Positions 44,004 to 52,843 of a stretch of DNA of 64,000 nucleotides are shown here, piece after piece; positions within the stretch are counted from its first letter, which is position 1; the number at the start of each line of letters is the position of its first letter. Under the pieces are notes generated by a model. That model saw nothing but the letters and a program-made list of their open reading frames with translations. It searched no databases and was not told the origin of the DNA. Source of the DNA: an uncultured Bacteroidales bacterium (GTDB lineage Bacteria > Bacteroidota > Bacteroidia > Bacteroidales > Barnesiellaceae); assembly GCA_949298955.1 (NCBI GenBank), contig CASFYQ010000008.1, forward strand, positions 49,174 to 113,173, written 5' to 3'. Made by a program: the position numbers and the translations under genes.

Positions 44004-45395
44004 TTAGTCCAACGCTTCGCCCAGAAGGGTAGCCGATGAGGCATCGGTCACCTTCACCCGAACCAACTGGCCTATACGGTGGTTGCCCTTATCGAATACA
44101 ACGACCTTATTTTGCGAAGTCCGACCGAAAAGCTGTTCGCGCGAACGCTTCGAAAAGCCTTCGACCAACACCTCGAACTCGTGGCCGATATCGCGACGGT
44201 TGCTTTCGAGCGAAAGCTTGTTTTGCAAATCGATCATGCGTTGCAGACGTGCGATTTTCACCTCTTCCGGCACATCGTCGGGCAGATGTTTCGAAGCATA
44301 GGTACCGGGACGCTCGGAATATTTGAAGAGGAACGACGAGTCGAAACCCACCTCACGCATGAGCGAGAGTGTTTCTTCAAAATCGGCCTCGGTCTCGGAG
44401 TGGAACCCGCTGAACATATCGGTAGTAATGCCGCAACCCGGCAAAATACGGCGAATGGCCGCAATGCGGTCGAGATACCACTCGCGGGTATATTTACGGT
44501 TCATCAGTTTCAAAATGCGATTGCTCCCCGATTGCACCGGCAGGTGTATATGCCGGCAAAGGTTGGGCCAGGCAGCAATGACACGGAGGGTCTCGTCGCT
44601 CATGTCCTTGGGGTGCGAAGTAGTAAAGCGCACCCGCATCTCCCCGGCAGCCTCGGCTACCATCGCCAGCAGGGCCGGGAAATCGACCACCGTACCATCG
44701 GCCCGCTCGTAACGGTAGGAGTTGACATTCTGGCCCAGCAGCGTTACCTCCTTGAATCCCTTGGCTTTGAGGTCGGCCAGCTCGTTCAAGATACTCTCGG
44801 GTTCGCGGCTACGTTCTCGCCCACGGGTATAGGGCACAATACAGTAGGAACAAAAATTGTTGCACCCCCGCATGATGGAAATAAAGCCCGAAATACGATT
44901 CAACCCGATGCGCGAAGGAATCACCTCGCGATAGGTCTCGGTAGTCGAAAGCTCCACGTTTACAGCCTTCTCGCCATGCTCGGCAGCCCCCACAAGATTA
45001 GGCAGGTCGAGATACGAGTCGGGCCCGGCTACCAAATCGACGCCACACTCGGTGACCAACTGCTCACGCACTCGCTCGGCCATGCAGCCCAACACCCCAA
45101 CTACCAGCGATTTACGATGCTTGCGCAACGACTGGAAATAGGCCAGGCGAGAGAGCACTTTCTGCTCGGCATTGTCGCGAATCGAACACGTGTTGACAAA
45201 AATGGCATCGGCCTCCTCGATGGCATCGCAGAGGGTATAACCGGCCATCTGCATAATCGAAGCCACCACCTCGCTATCGGCCACATTCATTTGGCAACCA
45301 TAGGTCTCGATAAAAAGTTTTTTCTCTGCACCCGCATGTTCGACAAGAGACTCACGAGTTTCTATATTTTTCATTCTATCCGTTTTTTCTTCCAT
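44004..45395 (-). CDS. miaB: tRNA-2-methylthio-N6-dimethylallyladenosine synthase
   Basis: This 463-residue radical-SAM methylthiotransferase adds the 2-methylthio group to i6A37 in tRNA. The N-terminal UPF0004 domain provides three cysteines, in TYGCQMNVAD, VNTCSIRDNAE and GVLGCMAERV. The radical-SAM CxxxCxxC lies in RGCNNFCSYCIVPYTRGRE near residue 178. A TRAM domain closes the protein (KVVVFDKGNHRIGQLVRVKV). Length fits E. coli MiaB (474). The first 20 residues are unusually charged. It is followed closely by the MFS gene. Confidence 0.95.
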   Translation of the reverse strand: MEEKTDRMKNIETRESLVEHAGAEKKLFIETYGCQMNVADSEVVASIMQMAGYTLCDAIEEADAIFVNTCSIRDNAEQKVLSRLAYFQSLRKHRKSLVVGVLGCMAERVREQLVTECGVDLVAGPDSYLDLPNLVGAAEHGEKAVNVELSTTETYREVIPSRIGLNRISGFISIMRGCNNFCSYCIVPYTRGRERSREPESILNELADLKAKGFKEVTLLGQNVNSYRYERADGTVVDFPALLAMVAEAAGEMRVRFTTSHPKDMSDETLRVIAAWPNLCRHIHLPVQSGSNRILKLMNRKYTREWYLDRIAAIRRILPGCGITTDMFSGFHSETEADFEETLSLMREVGFDSSFLFKYSERPGTYASKHLPDDVPEEVKIARLQRMIDLQNKLSLESNRRDIGHEFEVLVEGFSKRSREQLFGRTSQNKVVVFDKGNHRIGQLVRVKVTDASSATLLGEALD

Positions 45396-45531
45396 TAAAT
45401 TTTAATTTATTGCTAAATTCAACAAAAAAGTAATATTTTTTATTCGAAAATTTGTTTTTTAAAAAATAATTCTTTTCTTTGCAATCACATTACATGAAAT
45501 TTTTTCATAGTTAAGGTTTAGGTTAAATCGG

Positions 45532-45559
45532 CTAAGAGTTGTTGAGAAACAGCTCTTAG
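45532..45559 (+). terminator. Strong isolated hairpin between miaB and the 45634 gene
   Basis: CTAAGAGTTGTT/AACAGCTCTTAG is a 12-bp stem (one G-T pair) with a GAGA tetraloop, followed by TTATTTAT. No coding gene ends here on the plus strand, so it may terminate a small RNA or act on read-through from elsewhere. Confidence 0.45.
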
Positions 45560-45579
45560 TTATTTATAGAGCCCCAAAA

Positions 45580-45611
45580 TTTGGAAGATTCTCAATAAAA
45601 CTCTATATTTG
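45580..45611 (+). promoter_or_regulatory. Promoter of the 45634 gene
   Basis: TTTG (45580-45583), a 20-nt spacer and TATATTTG (45604-45611) lie 23 nt before the ATG. Confidence 0.8.
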
Positions 45612-45633
45612 AGGACAAAAATAGTAAAAAGAG

Positions 45634-46278
45634 ATGGATTTTTCAGAGATAATCGTCGCTATAATCATCGGGGCAGTCATTCTCGCCATCAATTCCGTTG
45701 GTTCCAAAAAGCAACAAGGCTCTAAAAATCAACCGCGAAGAAGACCTTCTCGTCCTGTCTTTCCCGAAGAGTCCGCCCCGGTCGAAGAACATGAGGAGGC
45801 TTGGGGCACTCCTCCCACCTTCACCTTAGACGATATCTTTAACGAATTACGCCGTGCCCGTGAAGAAGAAGAGCGTAAGGCTCGCGAAGAGGACGCCTAT
45901 ATACCCCGCACCCCAAAAACCTCACGCCATCGGCAGCAAACTCCGGCCCGGCCTCAAAATCTGGAACGGACTCCCCGACAGGTGGACTGGCGGCCCAAAC
46001 CTCACCCGGTGCAAAACATACCGACAAACACGGAGGTTCAAACACATACGCAAGCTCAAACTCAGGCACAAACTCAAACTCAGGCACAACCCCGGCATAC
46101 CGTTCACACGCCGAATCCCGAGGAGGGAATCCAAGTCCCCGTCCATACCTCTACACAGCCCCAACCGGCGCCTCAGCCCTCCCCGATTTATGACAACGAC
46201 GATACAACATTCGATGCAAATGATATAGATTGGCGCAAAGCCGTCATTGCATCGGAAATTCTAAACCGAAAATATTGA
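45634..46278 (+). CDS. Membrane-anchored low-complexity protein
   Basis: This 214-residue protein has one N-terminal transmembrane helix (IIVAIIIGAVILAINSV) and then a long, presumably disordered cytoplasmic or periplasmic region. The middle contains a charged helix (ELRRAREEEERKAREED) and a Gln/Thr repeat (TQAQTQAQTQTQAQ) encoded by short tandem DNA repeats at about 46025-46090. The C-terminal end DWRKAVIASEILNRKY is a small motif that I have seen at the end of many Bacteroidota membrane-associated proteins. No function is assigned. The CoA-transferase gene starts 57 nt further on and may be cotranscribed. Confidence 0.65.
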   Translation: MDFSEIIVAIIIGAVILAINSVGSKKQQGSKNQPRRRPSRPVFPEESAPVEEHEEAWGTPPTFTLDDIFNELRRAREEEERKAREEDAYIPRTPKTSRHRQQTPARPQNLERTPRQVDWRPKPHPVQNIPTNTEVQTHTQAQTQAQTQTQAQPRHTVHTPNPEEGIQVPVHTSTQPQPAPQPSPIYDNDDTTFDANDIDWRKAVIASEILNRKY

Positions 46279-46335
46279 CCTTAAAAACGAGACCTTAACC
46301 TTGAAATATCTCAAAAACAACAAAATATCATAAAC

Positions 46336-47826
46336 ATGGCATTTAATTTCATTACCGCCGAAGAAGCGGCCCAACTCATTCGACACAACGATAATGTGGG
46401 ATTCAGCGGTTTTACCGCAGCCGGTACCCCCAAGGTAGTCTCTGTTGCTCTCGCCCAACGGGCCGAAGCCGAACACGCTGCCGGACGCCCCTTCCAGATA
46501 GGGGTGTATACAGGAGCCTCGACCAGCGACTATGTAGACGGAGCCCTCACCCGCGCAAAAGCCATTAAGAGCCGCACTCCCTATCAGTCGCATAAAGACA
46601 CACGTGCAGCCGTCAATGACAACGAAATCGCCTATTTCGACATGCACCTGTCGCATTTGGCTCAAAACCTCCGTTACGGCTTTCTGGGGAAAATCGATGT
46701 AGCCATTATCGAAGCCACCGAGGTAACCCCCAACGGTGAAATCTTGTTGGGCAACGGTGTGGGCGCCACGCCTACCTTCTGCGCACTGGCCGACAAAATC
46801 ATTATCGAGCTAAACCATCACGACCCCAAGGAGCTGCGAGGCATGCACGACATTTACCAGCCCCTCGACCCGCCCTACCGTCGCGAAATACCCATCTACA
46901 AACCGAGCGACCGCATTGGCGCACCAATCATAAAGGTAGACCCGAAGAAAATCGTCGCTATCGTCGAGAGCGACAAACTCGACGGTGTAAAGCCGTTCAC
47001 CCCTGCCGACGAAACCACGATGAAAATCGGAAGCAATGTGTGTGATTTCCTCGTAAGCCAACTGAAAGCGGGGCTCATTCCTCCCCAATTTCTGCCCTTG
47101 CAATCGGGTGTAGGCAACATCGCCAATGCCGTGCTGGGCTGTTTGGGCTCCAACCCCGATATTCCGGCGTTCGAAATGTATACCGAGGTAATCCAAGACG
47201 CCGTCATCGACCTAATGAAAGAAGGCAAATGCAAATTTGCCAGCTGCTGCTCCATGACGATAAGCGACGATAAACAGAACGAGGTATTCCAAAATATCAA
47301 GTTCTTTCACGACAAGGTCATCATGCGTCCGGGAGAAATATCGAACCACCCCGAAATCGTACGCCGACTGGGCCTCATCACCATGAATACGGCTCTCGAA
47401 GCCGACATCTTCGGCAATGTAAACTCTACCCATGTAACAGGCACCAAGATGATGAACGGTATCGGCGGTTCGGCCGATTTCACCCGCAACGCCTACCTCT
47501 CGATATTTACCTGCCCTTCTATCGCCAAGGGCGGCAAGATAAGCGCTATCGTGCCCATGGTATCGCATCTCGACCACAGCGAGCACTCGGTACAGGTACT
47601 TATCACCGAACAAGGTGTAGCCGACCTGCGAGGCAAATCGCCTATCCAACGTGCCAGAACCATCATCGAGAACTGCGTTCACCCCATGTACAAACAACTG
47701 CTGTGGGACTACCTGAAACTGGGCAAGGGGCACACGCCTCACAATCTGAAAGCAGCTTTCGGGTTCCACAACGAGTTCTTGAAATCGGGCGATATGTCTC
47801 TCACCAACTGGGCCGATTATGTATAA
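46336..47826 (+). CDS. Acetyl-CoA hydrolase/transferase family protein (succinyl-CoA:acetate CoA-transferase-like)
   Basis: This 496-residue enzyme belongs to the Cat1/AarC branch of class I CoA-transferases. SGFTAAGTPKVVSVALA near the N terminus, QSGVGNIANAVLGCLG near residue 256 and the following MYTEVIQDAVIDLM are family motifs; the Glu of YTEVIQD is in the position of the catalytic glutamate that forms the CoA thioester. LITEQGVADLRGKSP lies near the end. In succinate/propionate-forming gut bacteria such an enzyme can exchange CoA between succinate, propionate and acetate. The exact acids are not shown by the sequence. Confidence 0.87.
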   Translation: MAFNFITAEEAAQLIRHNDNVGFSGFTAAGTPKVVSVALAQRAEAEHAAGRPFQIGVYTGASTSDYVDGALTRAKAIKSRTPYQSHKDTRAAVNDNEIAYFDMHLSHLAQNLRYGFLGKIDVAIIEATEVTPNGEILLGNGVGATPTFCALADKIIIELNHHDPKELRGMHDIYQPLDPPYRREIPIYKPSDRIGAPIIKVDPKKIVAIVESDKLDGVKPFTPADETTMKIGSNVCDFLVSQLKAGLIPPQFLPLQSGVGNIANAVLGCLGSNPDIPAFEMYTEVIQDAVIDLMKEGKCKFASCCSMTISDDKQNEVFQNIKFFHDKVIMRPGEISNHPEIVRRLGLITMNTALEADIFGNVNSTHVTGTKMMNGIGGSADFTRNAYLSIFTCPSIAKGGKISAIVPMVSHLDHSEHSVQVLITEQGVADLRGKSPIQRARTIIENCVHPMYKQLLWDYLKLGKGHTPHNLKAAFGFHNEFLKSGDMSLTNWADYV

Positions 47827-47855
47827 AATCCTAATCACTTTTTAGTAGATAAGAG

Positions 47856-47890
47856 ATGCCCCCGGGATACATCGAGATTCCCGGGGACAT
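47856..47890 (+). terminator. Terminator after the CoA-transferase gene
   Basis: CCCCGGGA (47860-47867) pairs with TCCCGGGG (47879-47886), followed by ACATTTGTTTTTC. Confidence 0.75.
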
Positions 47891-48033
47891 TTGTTTTTCG
47901 TTCTGTCCCGAATGCGGCGACCGCTCTACTACTCTGCGGGCAAGCAAACAAACCGACTACGACAACACCGAAGCATCATTGTGCCCGAGCAGGGCCGTCG
48001 ACCAGCACTGTTCTTTCGCTGTATCATACAGAA

Positions 48034-48062
48034 AGGGGCTGCATCACAGCGATACAGCCCCT
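48034..48062 (-). terminator. Terminator of the NagB/PIG-L fusion gene
   Basis: AGGGGCTG/CAGCCCCT forms an 8-bp stem; on the minus strand it is followed by TTTCTGT. It lies 20 nt after the stop at 48083. Confidence 0.7.
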
Positions 48063-48082
48063 CTATGCAGGTTAACTACGGA

Positions 48083-50065
48083 TTATCGTATAGGGTGATA
48101 CTCAACAAAGGCTTCGATGGCCTCGTAAGAAGCCAAACCGAGGCTGGCGTAGAGGTCGGCCGTAGCTTTGTTGCGATCCTCGGCACGTTGCCAGAAGAGG
48201 CGTTCGTCATCGCCCAGGAAAGGAGCACTCTCCATCTGCGACTGGTGTTTGAGAATCGAGTTACGTTTCTGACGCAATTCCTCGGGACTGAGGGGTACGG
48301 CCATCTCGATGTGGTCGATTTCCCATTCGGCCCAAGCACCACGGTACATCCAAATGCGGCACTCTTTCATCCACTCTTCGTCCTTGATTTCGTCGATAGC
48401 GGCCAATACGGCGTCGAGACAAACCTTGTGAGTCCCGTGCGGGTCGGCCAAGTCGCCGGCAACGAAAATCTGATGCGGTTTCACCGATTCAATCAAGTCT
48501 CTTACGATTTGAATATCGGCTTCGGTAAGATCGCCTTTCTTAATGGTACCCGTTTCGTAGAAGGGGAGGTTGAGGAAATGCACATTCTCGGGTTTGATGC
48601 CGATATAGTTGCAAGCGGTGCGCGCCTCGCCTTGACGAATCATTGTCTTGATAAAGCGAATATCGGGCGTATCGGACTCACCGTCTTTCTTCTTCTCGAT
48701 AAATTTGTGAATCTCGTTGCTCTCTTTCAAGAGTTCGGGCGTATCGAATTTGAATTTCTTGGCGATATTGTCGATAAGCATTACATAACGCATCATATCC
48801 TCATCGCCCACGGCAATATTGCCCGAGGTCTCGTAGGCCACATGCACATCGTGTTTCTGCACGGCAAGGCGTTTGAGAGTACCGCCCATCGAGATAACAT
48901 CGTCATCGGGGTGCGGGCTGAAAACGATTACACGTTTGGGATAAGGTTTGGCACGCTCGGGGCGGAAAGTATCGTCGGCATTGGGTTTTCCGCCGGGCCA
49001 GCCGGTGATAGTGTGTTGCAACGAATTGAAGATGCGGATATTCACGTTGTAGGCCGAACCAAAGAGGGCTACGAGTTCGCTCAAACCGTTGTCGTTATAG
49101 TCTTTATCGGTCAGTTTCAAGATGGGTTTTCCGGTTACCTTGCACAACCAAACGATGGCGCGGCGGATAAGTTTCTCGTCCCACTCACACGAGGTAACGA
49201 GCCAGGGACGGCTGATGCGCGTCAAAGCCTCGGCAGCCGAAAGGTCGAGCACCACTTTGGCCCGGCGATGGGTCTGCAAGAACGACGAGGGAGTAAGATC
49301 GGTCACCTCGCCTTCGATGGTACGCTTCACGATGTTGGAACGATTTTCACCCCAAGCCACGCAGATAATGCGGCGGGCAGCCATGAGGTTCGAGATACCC
49401 AGCGTGATGGCGCTGCGAGGTACATTCTCGTTGGAGTTGAATTGCGACGAAGCCACGTGACGGGCATCGCTACCGAGCAGCATGAGCCGGCACGACGAGT
49501 TGAGCTGCGAACCCGGTTCGTTGAAAGCGAGGTTACCCACAGCACCGATTTCGCACAATGCCAAATCTATACCTCCGCAAGCTTCGATCTCCTCTTCGTA
49601 TTTTTTGCAATATACATAGACGTCTTCTTTCGAGATCATCTTGCTCGGTGTATGAATGTTCTCGGGATCGATGTTTACCTTGTCGAGCAGGAGCTCTTTC
49701 AAAAGGCTCATGGTACCCGGAGCGCCCTCAGACAAGGGATAGTACTCACCAATGTTGAATACGATTACATTCGAGAAGCTCACCTCACCGGCCTGATACA
49801 TGCGCACCAGTTCGGCATAAACCGAATGAGTGGCAGCCCCCGAACCCAAGGCAAGCACGCAATGACGATGCTCGGCCTTGCATTTTTGAATCAACTCGGC
49901 TATGTCGTGTGCAACATAAACCGATCCTTCGTCAGAACCTTCGAAGATTTTGGTATACACCTTTTCTTCTCGCGTAAGAGCCGCGAGTTCCAACTCACCG
50001 TCAGGAGCGTAATACCGCTTGGGTATTCGATCCAATTTAATTTGAGAACTTAGATTTGTTTTCAT
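48083..50065 (-). CDS. NagB-like (degenerate) + PIG-L deacetylase fusion protein
   Basis: This 660-residue protein joins an N-terminal glucosamine-6-phosphate deaminase (NagB) fold (about 30-310) with a C-terminal PIG-L/LmbE-type deacetylase (about 375-640). The PIG-L zinc motif is FSPHPDDDVISMGGT (HPDDD 385-389), with DPHGTH later as the other ligand region. In the NagB half the usual FNMDEY reads FNIGEY (Gly106 replacing catalytic Asp72) and [13 protein letters not shown] reads GAVGNLAFNEPGS (Val176 and Asn178 in place of Asp141 and His143); only the glutamate is kept. The deaminase half is thus probably inactive, perhaps a ligand sensor for amino-sugar phosphates, while the PIG-L half looks intact. 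It is divergent from the canonical nagB. Confidence 0.85.
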   Translation of the reverse strand: MKTNLSSQIKLDRIPKRYYAPDGELELAALTREEKVYTKIFEGSDEGSVYVAHDIAELIQKCKAEHRHCVLALGSGAATHSVYAELVRMYQAGEVSFSNVIVFNIGEYYPLSEGAPGTMSLLKELLLDKVNIDPENIHTPSKMISKEDVYVYCKKYEEEIEACGGIDLALCEIGAVGNLAFNEPGSQLNSSCRLMLLGSDARHVASSQFNSNENVPRSAITLGISNLMAARRIICVAWGENRSNIVKRTIEGEVTDLTPSSFLQTHRRAKVVLDLSAAEALTRISRPWLVTSCEWDEKLIRRAIVWLCKVTGKPILKLTDKDYNDNGLSELVALFGSAYNVNIRIFNSLQHTITGWPGGKPNADDTFRPERAKPYPKRVIVFSPHPDDDVISMGGTLKRLAVQKHDVHVAYETSGNIAVGDEDMMRYVMLIDNIAKKFKFDTPELLKESNEIHKFIEKKKDGESDTPDIRFIKTMIRQGEARTACNYIGIKPENVHFLNLPFYETGTIKKGDLTEADIQIVRDLIESVKPHQIFVAGDLADPHGTHKVCLDAVLAAIDEIKDEEWMKECRIWMYRGAWAEWEIDHIEMAVPLSPEELRQKRNSILKHQSQMESAPFLGDDERLFWQRAEDRNKATADLYASLGLASYEAIEAFVEYHPIR

Positions 50066-50096
50066 CGCGATAGTATTTTTGAGTTACAAACTTAAT

Positions 50097-50104
50097 GATT
50101 CCTT
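50097..50104 (-). promoter_or_regulatory. -7 promoter element TAAGTTTG for the NagB/PIG-L fusion gene
   Basis: A minus-strand TAnnTTTG match lies 31 nt upstream of the start at 50065. The -33 element is uncertain. Confidence 0.5.
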
Positions 50105-50210
50105 TACATTTTTTCCACACAAAAAAGGTAAAAAATGATGGAAGGATATTCGATTTTTAGAAAAATACACAAAAATTTCACTCTTTGGTCGATACTTGCC
50201 AAAAAATGAT

Positions 50211-50218
50211 TACTTTTG
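50211..50218 (+). promoter_or_regulatory. -7 promoter element TACTTTTG for nagB
   Basis: The element lies 25 nt before ATG 50244. A TTTG at 50184 is spaced 23 nt away, slightly long. Confidence 0.5.
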
Positions 50219-50243
50219 GGGAAAGCTAAAAATCTATAAAATC

Positions 50244-51056
50244 ATGAGAGTAATTATCGAACCAACCTATGATGCTGTTTCGCGTTGGGCCGCAAACTAT
50301 GTGGCATCGTGCATCAATAAGTTCAATCCTACCGAAGAGAAGCCGTTCGTGCTGGGTCTTCCCACCGGTTCGTCTCCGCTGGGTATGTATAAACACCTCA
50401 TCGAGCTCAACAAGAAAGGTGTCGTTTCTTTCCGCAACGTAGTGACTTTCAACATGGACGAATATTGCAATCTGCCCGAAGATCACGAACAGAGCTACCA
50501 CACTTTCATGTGGAGCAATTTCTTCTCGCACATCGACATCCGTCCCGAAAACGTAAATATCCTCAATGGTAATGCTGCCAATCCCGAAGAGGAGTGTGCC
50601 CGTTACGAGGCTAAAATCGCTTCCTACGGAGGTATCGAGCTCTTCCTCGGCGGCGTAGGACCCGACGGTCACATCGCCTTCAACGAGCCGGGCTCTTCGC
50701 TCACCTCGCGCACTCGTGTAAAAACGCTCACACAAGACACCATCATCGCCAACTCGCGTTTCTTTGGCGGTGACACCAACCTCGTGCCCAAAACGGCGCT
50801 GACGGTAGGTGTGGGTACCATCATGTCGGCTCGCAACGTGCTCATCATTGTAAACGGCCACAACAAAGCCCGTGCTTTGCAACAGGGTGTAGAGGGTGGC
50901 GTTTCGCAAATGTGGACCATCACGGCTCTGCAAATGCACCCCAAGAGCATCATCGTATGCGACGACGCAGCTACGGCCGAATTGAAAGTGGGCACTTACA
51001 AATATTTCCTCGACATCGAGCACAACAACCTCGATCCCGACAGCCTGCTGAAATAA
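50244..51056 (+). CDS. nagB: Glucosamine-6-phosphate deaminase
   Basis: This 270-residue enzyme converts glucosamine-6-phosphate to fructose-6-phosphate and ammonia in amino-sugar catabolism. Its numbering matches E. coli NagB (266 residues): the catalytic Asp72 is in FNMDEY, Asp141 and His143 are in [14 protein letters not shown], and Glu148 follows. The phosphate loop is [16 protein letters not shown] 50244 is chosen because family similarity begins with MRVIIEPT; a frame upstream to 50196 overlaps the promoter. The codons are biased as in highly expressed genes. The paralogous fusion gene lies divergently next to it. Confidence 0.96.
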   Translation: MRVIIEPTYDAVSRWAANYVASCINKFNPTEEKPFVLGLPTGSSPLGMYKHLIELNKKGVVSFRNVVTFNMDEYCNLPEDHEQSYHTFMWSNFFSHIDIRPENVNILNGNAANPEEECARYEAKIASYGGIELFLGGVGPDGHIAFNEPGSSLTSRTRVKTLTQDTIIANSRFFGGDTNLVPKTALTVGVGTIMSARNVLIIVNGHNKARALQQGVEGGVSQMWTITALQMHPKSIIVCDDAATAELKVGTYKYFLDIEHNNLDPDSLLK

Positions 51057-51076
51057 CGCATCATTATTCCAATCAT

Positions 51077-51115
51077 AACGGGGATTCCACCACAGTGGGG
51101 TTCCCGTTCTTTTTA
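51077..51115 (+). terminator. Terminator after nagB
   Basis: AACGGG/CCCGTT with an inner CCAC/GTGG helix and an interior loop is followed by CTTTTTAT. Confidence 0.7.
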
Positions 51116-51231
51116 TGTGGGAAGAGAGCGAAAAAACAGATGGTATCAAACGCTCGGGCCGAGAACCTGCCGCAAAACGAGAGAGAGCTGCAAAGAGCAG
51201 CCCATATCTCCAACCTCAAGCCCCGATCCAT

Positions 51232-52176
51232 TCAAGTCTTGCGGTTTTTCAGCCACACGGCAAAGTTGCGCATAAGCCCGACATACTTGGCCCGACGCAC
51301 GGCCGAATGGCGGAACAGGCGGTTGAAATCGTCGACCGTCATCGCTTCGAACCGAGCAGCATCGAGCGCAAGAAATTCGTCGGAGGGGGCAAACTCGGGG
51401 TGAACCGATGGGGTAGCGGCCCGATTCCAGGGACAACACAGCTGGCAGCTGTCGCAACCATAAACCCGATTATCCATTTGAACCGCCACCTCGGCCGGTA
51501 TCTCGCCTCGATTCTCGATAGTCTGGCACGAGATGCACCGGCGGGCATCGACCTGCCCCGGTATAGAGAGGGCCCCGGTGGGACAGTGTTCCCGACAGAG
51601 CGAACAGTCGCCGCAACGCGAGGCAACAGGCGCATCGGGAGGCAAAGCAAGTGTAGTGAGCAGTTCGCCCAAAAAGAAATAGGAACCCTTGCCGGGAATA
51701 ATCAGCTGGGCATTCTTACCGATAAAACCCAGCCCGGCCTGCACGGCCCAATAGCGTTCACGCACGGGTGCCGTATCGCAACACACCCGTCCCATATCGC
51801 CCGAGAAAGGGGCTATAAACGCAGCGAGTTGCCGCAGCTTGTCACGCATCACCTCGTGGTAATCACGGCCATAGGCATAGTAGGCAAACCGGGGATTCTC
51901 TTGCGGCTGAAACCGAACAGGATAGTAATTGAGAGCCACGCAAATAACAGTACGGGTTCCCGGATAGAGTCGGGCAGGGTGGTCGCGCAAATCGAGGTGG
52001 TTGCCCAAATAATCCATTTGGGACTGCCGCCCTTCGGCGAGCCATTGCCGATAAGCCTCGCGAGCCCAAGGCTCCACCTCGTCGGCCTGCGCAAAGCCAC
52101 AAGCGTCGAATCCCAGCCGAAAGGCTTCGCTGCGAATCTGTTCCCTCAGCTCAAAGTGTGCGGAAGAGAAATCCAT
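51232..52176 (-). CDS. queG: Epoxyqueuosine reductase
   Basis: This 314-residue cobalamin- and iron-sulfur-dependent enzyme performs the last step of queuosine synthesis in tRNA. The two [4Fe-4S] sites are supplied by CGDCSLCREHCPTGAL near residue 188, then CISC and CDSCQLCCPWN. RERYWAVQAGLGFIGKNAQ is a further QueG hallmark. Length fits, being shorter than E. coli QueG (379), which has an extra C-terminal repeat domain. It starts inside the deacetylase gene (26-nt overlap) and forms an operon with it and the DUF2723 gene. Confidence 0.93.
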   Translation of the reverse strand: MDFSSAHFELREQIRSEAFRLGFDACGFAQADEVEPWAREAYRQWLAEGRQSQMDYLGNHLDLRDHPARLYPGTRTVICVALNYYPVRFQPQENPRFAYYAYGRDYHEVMRDKLRQLAAFIAPFSGDMGRVCCDTAPVRERYWAVQAGLGFIGKNAQLIIPGKGSYFFLGELLTTLALPPDAPVASRCGDCSLCREHCPTGALSIPGQVDARRCISCQTIENRGEIPAEVAVQMDNRVYGCDSCQLCCPWNRAATPSVHPEFAPSDEFLALDAARFEAMTVDDFNRLFRHSAVRRAKYVGLMRNFAVWLKNRKT

Positions 52177-52759
52177 TTTCTCGCAGCCAGTTTATGGTTC
52201 GCGGCAAGGCGTAATGCAAGTTTCGCTCGGCCTTGATAGAGTCGTGAAACACGATGATAGAGCCGTTGCGGGCATACCGCTTCACGTTGCCGAACACCTG
52301 TTCACCCGTGAGCTTGTTGCTGTAATCGCGGGTCACGACGTCCCACATGATGATGCTGAAATCCTTCTTCAACAATTTGGCCTGCCCGGGCAACATGTGG
52401 CCGTGCGGCGGACGGAAAAGCCGGCTTTGGATAAGATCATGGGCATTGAGTACGTTGCGCACATATTTCTCGGGCGGTGTAGACATGCCTTGCACATGGT
52501 TCATAGTGTGGTTACCCACCTGGTGTCCCCTACGCCTCAACTCTTGAAAAAGATTAGGGTTGCGAGCCACGTTATCGCCCACGCAGAAAAAGGTAGCCTT
52601 TACCGAATAATAGTCGAGTACATCGAGCACCCACGGCGTAACCTGCGGTATGGGCCCGTCGTCGAACGTAAGATAGACGGTCTTCTTGTCTCCCGGAATA
52701 CGCCAAATGGTCTCGGGGAAGAGCATACGGTAAAAAAACGGGGGTTGCTCTATAAACAT
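52151..52759 (-). CDS. Polysaccharide deacetylase (NodB domain)
   Basis: This 202-residue protein is a single NodB/CE4 domain. The metal-binding motif TFDDGP near residue 30, the H-x-x-x-H in NHTMNH, RPPHGH (with the conserved catalytic Arg/Pro) and SIIVFHDSIKAERN at the end are all present, so it should be an active zinc-dependent deacetylase, probably acting on N-acetylated sugars of the envelope. No signal peptide is obvious, so it may be cytoplasmic or membrane-associated. ATG 52759 is preferred over an upstream start at 52801. Confidence 0.87.
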   Translation of the reverse strand: MFIEQPPFFYRMLFPETIWRIPGDKKTVYLTFDDGPIPQVTPWVLDVLDYYSVKATFFCVGDNVARNPNLFQELRRRGHQVGNHTMNHVQGMSTPPEKYVRNVLNAHDLIQSRLFRPPHGHMLPGQAKLLKKDFSIIMWDVVTRDYSNKLTGEQVFGNVKRYARNGSIIVFHDSIKAERNLHYALPRTINWLRENGFLFRTL

Positions 52760-52843
52760 AAAACAGGGATAACTTGATAAAACCGGGAGAGAATCGGGCA
52801 AAACATTTTCCCCGACACTCTCCCGAAAAAGATTGCATTTTAT

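Noticed and set aside
46025..46090. CRISPR-like short repeat array
   Set aside because: The repeats are contiguous, shorter than 20 nt and in frame within a coding sequence, giving a TQAQ-type protein repeat.
47891..50053. A 720-codon open frame on the plus strand opposite the NagB/PIG-L gene
   Set aside because: It is the antisense shadow of a gene with clear NagB and PIG-L motifs; its translation has no domain or family pattern. Similar long shadows lie opposite pckA, nrdD, the SulP gene and miaB.
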